Assembly (NCBI GenBank): GCA_035623615.1
Contig: DASPTB010000246.1
Location: 1 to 11,806, forward strand
Length of the DNA: 11,806 nucleotides
Origin: DASPTB01 sp035623615
GTDB lineage: Bacteria; Actinomycetota; UBA4738
Reading direction: 5' to 3'
Part shown: positions 6,519 through 11,310 of the stretch, in pieces
Position numbering within the stretch: the stretch's first letter is position 1
Layout of the letters: each line of letters starts with the position of its first letter
Notes under the pieces: generated by a model
Database searches by the model: none
The model's input: the letters and a program-made list of their open reading frames with translations, nothing else
What the model was told of the DNA's origin: nothing
Program-made: the position numbers and the translations under genes

Positions 6519-6821
6519 TCAGACGACTTCCAGCAGCGGCGAGCCGCAGTCGGAACAGAACAGACCCGGCTCAGAGATCGCACCGCACCACTGGCAGCAG
6601 GGCGGAGCGGCGGCGTTCTCGCTCTGCTCTGGTGCGCCCGCCTCTTCGGCGTATTGCTCGAACAAGGCGTCCAACCCCGTCCTCGAGGTCGCTCGTGCCG
6701 CCGGCGAGGAGCCGCCGGTCACCGCCTCCAGCGGACTCCAGCAGTGCTTGCAGCGCGGCAGCGGCTGCCCTTCTGGAACCTGCACCTTGGTTCCGCAGCT
6801 CGGGCACCGCGCCTCGTGCAT
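6519..6821 (-). CDS. Small double zinc-ribbon protein
   Basis: A 100-residue protein with two four-cysteine zinc sites. The first uses C6-x2-C9 and C24-x2-C27; the second, at the C-terminus, uses C76-x2-C79 and C89-x2-C92 (CQWCGAISEPGLFCSDCG). A charged, probably helical or disordered linker (about 35-74) joins them. Such zinc ribbons commonly mediate protein or nucleic-acid contacts; no enzymatic motif is present and I cannot assign a role. The start at ATG 6821 is well supported by GGGAGGAG about 10 bases upstream, one of the few strong Shine-Dalgarno sites in the window. It is the first gene of the minus-strand array zinc ribbon, oxidoreductase, APH-like kinase, Kelch lipoprotein. Confidence 0.8.
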   Translation of the reverse strand: MHEARCPSCGTKVQVPEGQPLPRCKHCWSPLEAVTGGSSPAARATSRTGLDALFEQYAEEAGAPEQSENAAAPPCCQWCGAISEPGLFCSDCGSPLLEVV

Positions 6822-6900
6822 CTCGTGGACTCCTCCCAGGTCGACAGATCGTCCCTGCCCCCTATATCGAGGCAGGGTCCGTTTCCGTTACACCCGGGGG

Positions 6901-6914
6901 CGAGGATTTCCTCG
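6901..6914. promoter_or_regulatory. Palindrome CGAGGA-TT-TCCTCG, possible operator
   Basis: Perfect 6-bp arms around a 2-bp centre lie in the 147-bp divergent gap between the zinc-ribbon gene and the methyltransferase remnant, about 19 bp upstream of the -35-like TTGAGC. Position and symmetry fit a dimeric regulator site, but GC-rich DNA yields such palindromes by chance. Confidence 0.25.
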
Positions 6915-6932
6915 GGGACCGGCCGGACCACC

Positions 6933-6962
6933 TTGAGCGCGGCCGGAGGCCCGGGTCAGGGT
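6933..6962 (+). promoter_or_regulatory. Promoter TTGAGC-N18-CAGGGT for the methyltransferase remnant
   Basis: TTGAGC (6933-6938) and CAGGGT (6957-6962) are separated by 18 bp, and the -10 box is followed by six bases and ATG 6969. This is the only leaderless-type promoter in the window that also shows a reasonable TTGA-type -35. Its retention upstream of a truncated gene suggests the truncation is recent, or that a short product or downstream gene is still expressed. Confidence 0.45.
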
Positions 6963-6968
6963 GCCGGG

Positions 6969-7217
6969 ATGAGGGGGGACCGTTCCGGCCGCTACGCGTA
7001 CGACCACGCCTGGGAGCTGGAGCGCGTCAGGCTGGCGGGCCTGGAGGGGGCGCTCGATCCCGGGGCCCGTGAGCACCTGACCCGGCTGAGCCTCGGGCCC
7101 GGATCGCGATGTTTGGAGGTCGGCGCGGGAGGCGGCCCAGTCGCGCGATGGCTCGCCGAGCAGGTCGCCCCGGACGGAGTGGTCGTCGCAACCGACCTCG
7201 AGACGGACTTTCTCGAG
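6969..7217 (+). pseudogene. N-terminal remnant of a class I SAM-dependent methyltransferase
   Basis: The first 83 codons encode a recognisable N-terminus: GRYAYDHAWELERVRLAGLE at 7-26, a pre-motif helix, then CLEVGAGGGPVARWL at 48-62 with the SAM-binding glycine-rich motif I, and VVVATDLETDFLE at 71-83 with the acidic residue after strand 2. Family members then continue for roughly 180 further residues with motifs II-VI. Here similarity stops at about base 7217 and the frame runs through unrelated, Arg/His-rich sequence to a stop at 7482-7484, overlapping the next gene in another frame. The Rossmann fold would be incomplete, so an active methyltransferase is not expected. The cause appears to be a deletion joining codon 83 to intergenic DNA; no transposon end or repeat is seen at the junction. 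Confidence 0.7.
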
Positions 7218-7302
7218 TCCGACGCGCACCACCATCCACCGGGCTTGACACAGCGCTCGCGCGTCCGGCTTCGAGACGGGCCGCCCCTTCACGCGGCGCT
7301 GG

Positions 7303-7308
7303 TAGGGT
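7303..7308 (+). promoter_or_regulatory. -10 box TAGGGT of a putative leaderless promoter for the small gene
   Basis: TAGGGT is followed by six bases (gcggcc) and GTG 7315. A TTGACA at 7245-7250 is too far upstream (52 bp) to be its -35. No Shine-Dalgarno is present before the GTG. Confidence 0.5.
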
Positions 7309-7314
7309 GCGGCC

Positions 7315-7572
7315 GTGAGCCAAGCCGCCTGCATCAACGACCAGATCACGTCCCGTTTCGCCTGGCCCGACTACGTCGACGTGCAGGACGAAACCGCGGG
7401 GGAACGGATCGTCGGGGTGATCGTCGAGCGACTCGACTCCTACACCGGCGATCCCGACGTGTCCGTCCGCCTGTCGCTGCGTGACGCGGAGGCGCTTTGC
7501 GTGTGGCTGAAGGAACAGCCCGCCGATCTCACGCTGGATGCATTCCTGAATCGCGCGCAGGGTCAGACCTAG
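7315..7572 (+). CDS. Small hypothetical acidic protein
   Basis: An 85-residue cytoplasmic protein that I do not recognise. It has a beta-rich first half (FAWPDYVDVQD at 15-25, ERIVGVIVERLDSY at 30-43) and a strand-helix unit VSVRLSLRDAEALCVWLKEQ at 49-68, of a kind common in small regulatory or antitoxin-like proteins, although no DNA-binding motif or toxin partner is visible. Reality is supported by GTG placed six bases after a TAGGGT box, by an orderly amino-acid composition unlike the overlapping Arg-rich frames, and by a stop that fits the convergent gap to the DUF664 gene (29 bp). It lies after the methyltransferase remnant; the lost segment may have brought the two close together. Confidence 0.65.
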   Translation: MSQAACINDQITSRFAWPDYVDVQDETAGERIVGVIVERLDSYTGDPDVSVRLSLRDAEALCVWLKEQPADLTLDAFLNRAQGQT

Positions 7573-7577
7573 CGCAT

Positions 7578-7596
7578 TCGCGAAGCGCCGTCGCGA
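7578..7596. terminator. Hairpin in the convergent gap, possible bidirectional terminator
   Basis: TCGCGA (7578-7583) and TCGCGA (7591-7596) are self-complementary and form a 6-bp stem with a 7-base loop, filling most of the 29-bp gap between two convergent stops. There is no T-tract, as is usual for actinobacterial I-shaped hairpins, so termination is inferred from position. Confidence 0.35.
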
Positions 7597-7601
7597 CCGT
7601 G

Positions 7602-8141
7602 CTACTCGCCGGTCTCGCCGTCGACCGCTTCCCGGATCAGGTCGGCGTGGCCGTTGTGCCGGGCGTACTCCTCGATCATGTGGAGCAGGATCCAGCGCAG
7701 GCTCGGTGACTCGCCGTCGGGCCACTTCCTCTGAGCGGACTGGTCGAGACCCCCCGAGGCAAGCGCCTCGTCCACGGCCGCCCGTGCCTTCGTGACGGAC
7801 CGCTCCCACTGGGTTCGAAGCTCGTCCGGCGAATCCTTGGCCGCCGAATCCCAGTCCCAGTTCGGATCGGCGTTCCAATCCACTGCATCCCAGGGTGGCT
7901 GCCGATCGTGGTCGAGAAGGGTGTAGGAGAACCAGTCCTCCTCGACGAGCGCGAGATGCTTGAGCATCCCGCCGAGGGTCATCGACGAGGCGGCGACCTT
8001 TGTGTTCAGGCCACCGACGTCCAGTCCCCGGGTCTTCCACTCGAACGTGGCCCGTTGATAGTCGAGGAAACCGAGGATGCTGGCGAGCTCATCCCCGTGA
8101 ATGGGAGGCTCGGGCCGGCCGTGCTCGTCGACGTGGGTCAT
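7602..8141 (-). CDS. DinB-fold protein, DUF664 type
   Basis: A 179-residue four-helix-bundle protein of the DinB/YfiT superfamily, DUF664 branch. Members bind a divalent metal through three histidines and include thiol-dependent (mycothiol or bacillithiol) S-transferases. Seen: DELASILGFLDYQRATFEWKT near 17-37, MTLGGMLKHLALVEEDWF near 54-71 with the first His of the metal site, and LRWILLHMIEEYARHNGHADLIREAV near 147-172 with the closing HxxxH-type pattern (HMIEEYARHNGH). The aromatic/Asp-rich segment around 85-98 (WDAVDWNADPNWDWD) is typical of this branch. ATG 8141 follows a TAGACT box by seven bases with no Shine-Dalgarno. It is divergent from a second DinB-fold gene 50 bp away. Mycothiol use is plausible for an actinomycetote but is inference. 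Confidence 0.85.
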   Translation of the reverse strand: MTHVDEHGRPEPPIHGDELASILGFLDYQRATFEWKTRGLDVGGLNTKVAASSMTLGGMLKHLALVEEDWFSYTLLDHDRQPPWDAVDWNADPNWDWDSAAKDSPDELRTQWERSVTKARAAVDEALASGGLDQSAQRKWPDGESPSLRWILLHMIEEYARHNGHADLIREAVDGETGE

Positions 8142-8148
8142 GTGCGAA

Positions 8149-8154
8149 AGTCTA
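8149..8154 (-). promoter_or_regulatory. -10 box TAGACT of a putative leaderless promoter (minus-strand DinB gene)
   Basis: On the minus strand CGAG precedes TAGACT, followed by seven bases (ttcgcac) and ATG 8141. No Shine-Dalgarno and no evident -35. Confidence 0.5.
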
Positions 8155-8182
8155 CTCGGCCGGCCGCGAGCGCCACGAGTAG
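8152..8182. promoter_or_regulatory. Inverted repeat CTACTCG-N17-CGAGTAG spanning two divergent -10 boxes
   Basis: Perfect 7-bp arms (8152-8158 and 8176-8182) overlap the upstream halves of both -10 elements. One protein bound here could shut both promoters, or the symmetry may simply reflect two promoters sharing an extended CGAGTAG -10 sequence. Confidence 0.45.
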
Positions 8183-8185
8183 GAT
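8180..8185 (+). promoter_or_regulatory. -10 box TAGGAT of a putative leaderless promoter (plus-strand DinB gene)
   Basis: CGAG precedes TAGGAT, followed by six bases (ccttcc) and GTG 8192. No Shine-Dalgarno is present. It is back to back with the TAGACT box of the minus-strand gene, 25 bp apart. Confidence 0.5.
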
Positions 8186-8191
8186 CCTTCC

Positions 8192-8710
8192 GTGGCCTAC
8201 TCGAATCAGCCCTTCTACGACGGGTGGGAGGACCACCAGCGCCACCTCCTCGACGCTCTCCGGGACCTGACCCCTGAACAAATGGGTCTGCGCGCGGCGC
8301 CCGACCAATGGTCGGTGTGGCAACTCGCCGGCCACACAGCGGGAGCGCGTGTCTACTGGTTCCACGATGTGTTGGGCGAAGGCGACCCGGCGATCCGCGA
8401 CATGTTCCGCGTCACCAGCACGACGGTCCCCGGCCTGCCGGTGGAGGACGCCGGGTGGGAGGACGACGAGAACCACCCGCGGACCGCGGCGGAGATCGTC
8501 GAAGGCCTCGAGCGCTCGTGGACGATGATCGACGAGTGCCTGCGGCGATGGACACCGGACGACCTGGCGGCGGAGACCTCGCGGCCTGGCCGCAGCAGGA
8601 CGTTCACGCGACAGTGGGTCATCTGGCACCTGATCGAGCACGACGTGCACCATGGGGGCGCGATCTCGCTCATCCTCGGGAGCAACGGCCTCCAGGGTCT
8701 CGACGTCTGA
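8192..8710 (+). CDS. DinB-family protein (putative metal-dependent hydrolase/transferase fold)
   Basis: A 172-residue DinB superfamily protein. Seen: FYDGWEDHQRHLLDALRDLTPEQM near 8-31 as helix 1; QWSVWQLAGHTAGARVYWFHDVL near 39-61, carrying the first metal-site His in the W-x-L-x-x-H context; and TFTRQWVIWHLIEHDVHHGGAISLIL near 136-161, where WHLIEHDVHHGG supplies the other two metal-site histidines. The length and order of helices are standard for the family. It differs in sequence from the DUF664 protein encoded divergently 50 bp away, so the two are distant homologues rather than a recent duplication. Substrate unknown; a thiol-dependent transfer role is possible from family knowledge. 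Stop TGA 8708-8710, 39 bp from the convergent MetE-like gene. Confidence 0.87.
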   Translation: MAYSNQPFYDGWEDHQRHLLDALRDLTPEQMGLRAAPDQWSVWQLAGHTAGARVYWFHDVLGEGDPAIRDMFRVTSTTVPGLPVEDAGWEDDENHPRTAAEIVEGLERSWTMIDECLRRWTPDDLAAETSRPGRSRTFTRQWVIWHLIEHDVHHGGAISLILGSNGLQGLDV

Positions 8711-8714
8711 GAGC

Positions 8715-8742
8715 GCCGGCCCGAGCAACGTCGGAGCCCGGC
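8715..8742. terminator. Hairpin in the convergent gap, possible bidirectional terminator
   Basis: GCCGG (8715-8719) pairs with CCGGC (8738-8742), and CCGA (8721-8724) with TCGG (8731-8734), giving a 9-bp stem with a small internal loop and a 6-base loop. It occupies the 39-bp gap between two convergent stops. No T-tract. Confidence 0.4.
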
Positions 8743-8749
8743 TGGCCGC

Positions 8750-9886
8750 CTAGCCCCAGAGGCGGTTCGCGACGCGGCTGACGAGCTCCAGCTTGCGCCA
8801 CTGCGTCGCTTCGTCGATCTCGTTGCCCACCATCACGCTCGCGAAGCCGCACTGCGGGCTGATCGCCAGCCGATCCATCTCACCGGCGATCTTCGCCGCC
8901 TCCTCCATACGTCGCAGCAGATCGTCCTCGTCCTCGAGAACCGCCGTCTTGGTCGAGACGACTCCCATCACCATGATCGAGCCCTCGCGCAAGAACCGGA
9001 CCGGCTCGTAGCCCCCGTCGCGGCCGAGGTCGTCCCACTCCACCAGGAACGCGTCGTACGGAAGGTCGCCGAACACGCGCTCGGCCACCGGCTCCAGCGA
9101 ACCCTCGCACATCCACGACGACCGAAAGTTTCCACGGCAGATGTGCAGCGCCGTCGTCACGCCGCTCGGGACCTCCTCGAGAACCGCCCTGTCGGCCGCG
9201 ATGGCGGCGTCGAGCAGCGAAGCGACGCTCGATCCACGCTCTGCGAACCGAGCGATCCACGCTGGATCGACCAGATACGGATACAGGGGAAAGTCGAACT
9301 GGATGTAGGCGGCGCCCGCCGCGATCGCGTCGGCGACCAACCCTCGCTCGATCTCGACCGCGTGCGCCACGAACTCCTCCAGGCTCCCATACGCGCGGTC
9401 CGTGATGCCGACCTTCCATGTGAACGGATGCCCGAAGATCGACGCCGCGGGGAACGTCACCTTGAACGGATACGCGCCGGCCACCTCGCTCAGGTACGCA
9501 GCCTCGTGCGCGGCCGGCGACCCGACCACCCGCAAGCGCTCCTCCACCTCGTGGACGGCGAGTGGGACGTCCTCACCGCGCGCGTTGCGGAAGCGAACGA
9601 CGTTGTCGGTCCTGATCCCCGCGACCGCGTCGTAGAAGGAGTTCATGAACATCCACCGGCGGAACTCGCCGTCGGTGACGACGTCGAGGCCAAGGTCGAT
9701 CTGGCGCCGGACGGCACGGTCGACGGCCTCGTTCTCCAACCGCTCCAGTTCGGACCGGTCCTTCGCGCGCTCGTCCGCGAGGACGGCGGAGTGACCCGGC
9801 TCGTAGAACGCTTCCACGGCCGCCCGAAGCTCGGGAGGCCGAAGCAACGACCCCACCACCTCGGCCCGCGCCGGTGTTCGTGCCAC
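8750..9886 (-). CDS. Cobalamin-independent methionine synthase C-terminal-domain-like protein
   Basis: A 378-residue protein corresponding to the catalytic, zinc-binding half of MetE; the N-terminal half of full MetE (about 750 residues) is absent, as in the archaeal core enzymes and epoxyalkane:CoM transferase-like relatives. Seen: VGSLLRPPELRAAV at 11-24, the family N-terminal motif; DVVTDGEFRRWMF at 68-80; ALHICRGNFR at 246-255 with zinc ligands H248 and C250; VEWDD at 282-286 with E283; and PQCGFAS at 344-350 with C346. The full H-x-C/E/C set suggests an active thiol-alkylating enzyme. HICRGN marks the actinobacterial subgroup often annotated as methyltetrahydropteroyltriglutamate-homocysteine methyltransferase, but the substrate may not be homocysteine. 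GTG 9886 is chosen from GGAGGA nine bases upstream and the family start. It is divergent from the GS-like gene across 105 bp that contain a palindrome. Confidence 0.88.
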   Translation of the reverse strand: MARTPARAEVVGSLLRPPELRAAVEAFYEPGHSAVLADERAKDRSELERLENEAVDRAVRRQIDLGLDVVTDGEFRRWMFMNSFYDAVAGIRTDNVVRFRNARGEDVPLAVHEVEERLRVVGSPAAHEAAYLSEVAGAYPFKVTFPAASIFGHPFTWKVGITDRAYGSLEEFVAHAVEIERGLVADAIAAGAAYIQFDFPLYPYLVDPAWIARFAERGSSVASLLDAAIAADRAVLEEVPSGVTTALHICRGNFRSSWMCEGSLEPVAERVFGDLPYDAFLVEWDDLGRDGGYEPVRFLREGSIMVMGVVSTKTAVLEDEDDLLRRMEEAAKIAGEMDRLAISPQCGFASVMVGNEIDEATQWRKLELVSRVANRLWG

Positions 9887-9918
9887 GCCTCGAGTTCCTC
9901 CGCCTCGGCCCGTCGGGA

Positions 9919-9924
9919 TACAAT
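9919..9924 (+). promoter_or_regulatory. -10 box TACAAT for the GS-like/P450 operon
   Basis: TACAAT matches five of six positions of TATAAT and lies about 68 bases upstream of ATG 9992, leaving a leader that contains the ribosome site GAAGGAG (9981-9987). Its last base is the first base of the palindrome, so a bound regulator would block the promoter. No clear -35. Confidence 0.4.
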
Positions 9925-9935
9925 TCGGTACCGAA
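9924..9935. promoter_or_regulatory. Operator-like palindrome TTCGGTACCGAA
   Basis: A perfect 12-bp palindrome sits between the divergent MetE-like and GS-like genes. Imperfect outer symmetry extends it: GGATACAA on the left and CGATACC on the right are related as inverted GGTATC-like arms. This size and symmetry fit a TetR- or GntR-type dimer site. No regulator gene is in the window to pair with it. Confidence 0.55.
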
Positions 9936-9991
9936 CGATACCCCGCTTCACACGCCGCCGGAATGGCGCCGCGGCGGGACGAAGGAGTGGC

Positions 9992-11299
9992 ATGGACGGC
10001 TCGCCGAAACGGCTGCGGCTCCTCTACTCGGACATCCTCGGCCTCGAGCGCGGCAAGTACCTCTTCGGCGAGGTCGCCGACGCCGGCCACGCGGCCTTCT
10101 GCATCGGCGTCTATCCCCTGACCACGGACAAGGAGATCCTTCCGATTCCCCGCCAGCAGTTCGACATCGGGCTGCCCGACATCGAGGCCGACCTCGACCG
10201 CGACACGGCACGCCCCGGCTGGGAAGAGGACACGACCGTCGGGATCGCCGACATCTCTCAGCACGGCAACCCGATGGAGGTCGACCCCCGCCAGGTCCTG
10301 CGGAAGGCCGTCGAGCCCTGGCGCGCGATGGGTCTCGAGCCCCAGGTCGCGTTCGAGCTGGAGTTCTACCTCATGGAACCCGCAGCCGGTGGCGGCTGGC
10401 AGCCCGCGACGCTGCCGTCGCATCGCGTCTACGGAACCGGCGCGTCGGTCGACCCTTCGGGCACCGTCGACGACATCGTCCGAGCCGCGCTCGCGTGCGG
10501 ATTCCCGGTGGAGTGCTGGTGCAGCGAGTTCGACACGGCGGCGTTCGAGGTGAACATTCGCTACCGCGACGCGATCCCGGCCGCCGACGAGGCGTTCCTG
10601 TTCCGCCTGCTGGTGCGGGAGGTGGCGGCGCGACACGGCAAGCTGGCGACTTTCCTGGGCCGGCCACTCGGCGACCGCGGGGGGAGCGGCCTGCATCTGA
10701 ACCTCAGCTTCCGCCGGGAGGACGGTTCCAATGCGCTGCACGATCCCACACATCCCGACGGCCTTTCGGAGATGACGGGAAGCTGCATCGCCGGGCTGCT
10801 GAAGCACCACCGCGGGGTCGCCGCCATCTGCGCCCCCCACGTCAACGCGTACAAGCGGCTGCAGCCCGACATGCTCAACGGGTACTGGGCCAACTGGGGT
10901 CACGACGACCGGACCGTCTGCGTCCGCGTGCCGCCCGCCCGCGGCGAGGGGACGCGCCTCGAGCATCGCATGTCCGACGCGGCGGCGAACCCGTACCTGG
11001 CGGCCGCGGCGATCCTGCACGCCGCGAGATTCGGCATGGAAGAAGGGCTCGATCCGCCGGCGGCGCAATCGCCGGGCGAGCCCCCCGCCACCGAGGTGCA
11101 CGCGCCCGACACTCTCCAAGAGGCACTGAAGGCCTTCGAGGAGGATCAGCAGCTGCGCACGGCCATGGGCGAGTGGCTCTCCGAGTCCTTCGTGATGCTG
11201 AAGCAGGCGGAGTGGGACCGGTACGCGGCCGCCGTCACCGACACGTCCACGACCGACGTCACCCACTGGGAGATCGACTACTACCTCCCGTTCTTCTAG
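9992..11299 (+). CDS. Glutamine synthetase-like enzyme, PuuA-type gamma-glutamylamide synthetase
   Basis: A 435-residue protein of the glutamine synthetase fold. Members join glutamate to ammonium or to an amine with ATP. Seen: N-terminal beta-grasp start LLYSDILGLERGKYL at 10-24; ELEFYL at 122-127 with metal Glu E122 and E124; SEFDTAAFEVNI at 178-189 with E179 and E186 in the n1/n2 site positions; GSGLHLNLS at 231-239 with metal His H235; NAYKRL at 285-290; WGHDDRT at 302-308; TRLEHRMSDAAANPYL at 321-336 with E324, R322 and R326. The W-G-x-D-x-R motif and the lack of the PGYEAP flap (here QPDMLN at 291-296) place it with gamma-glutamyl-polyamine/amine synthetases rather than GlnA. N237 replaces the second His of the usual GSGMHxH. 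There is no C-terminal adenylylation-type tyrosine region that I can identify. ATG 9992 follows GAAGGAG. The P450 gene starts 11 bp after the stop, so the two are almost certainly cotranscribed. Confidence 0.88.
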   Translation: MDGSPKRLRLLYSDILGLERGKYLFGEVADAGHAAFCIGVYPLTTDKEILPIPRQQFDIGLPDIEADLDRDTARPGWEEDTTVGIADISQHGNPMEVDPRQVLRKAVEPWRAMGLEPQVAFELEFYLMEPAAGGGWQPATLPSHRVYGTGASVDPSGTVDDIVRAALACGFPVECWCSEFDTAAFEVNIRYRDAIPAADEAFLFRLLVREVAARHGKLATFLGRPLGDRGGSGLHLNLSFRREDGSNALHDPTHPDGLSEMTGSCIAGLLKHHRGVAAICAPHVNAYKRLQPDMLNGYWANWGHDDRTVCVRVPPARGEGTRLEHRMSDAAANPYLAAAAILHAARFGMEEGLDPPAAQSPGEPPATEVHAPDTLQEALKAFEEDQQLRTAMGEWLSESFVMLKQAEWDRYAAAVTDTSTTDVTHWEIDYYLPFF

Positions 11300-11310
11300 G
11301 ACGCCGGTCG

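Noticed and set aside
5120..7072. Long plus-strand open frame across the oxidoreductase and zinc-ribbon genes
   Set aside because: It is a GC-bias shadow of well-recognised minus-strand genes and has no motif of its own.
7245..7250. TTGACA as a -35 for the small gene
   Set aside because: It is 52 bp from the TAGGGT -10 box and has no -10-like hexamer at 16-19 bp, so it is probably chance.
9887..11266. Long minus-strand open frame antisense to the GS-like gene, continuous with the MetE-like gene
   Set aside because: It is Arg/Val/Gly-rich shadow sequence with no domain, produced by GC-rich codon bias of the real gene on the plus strand. The MetE-like protein clearly begins at 9886 with a ribosome site.
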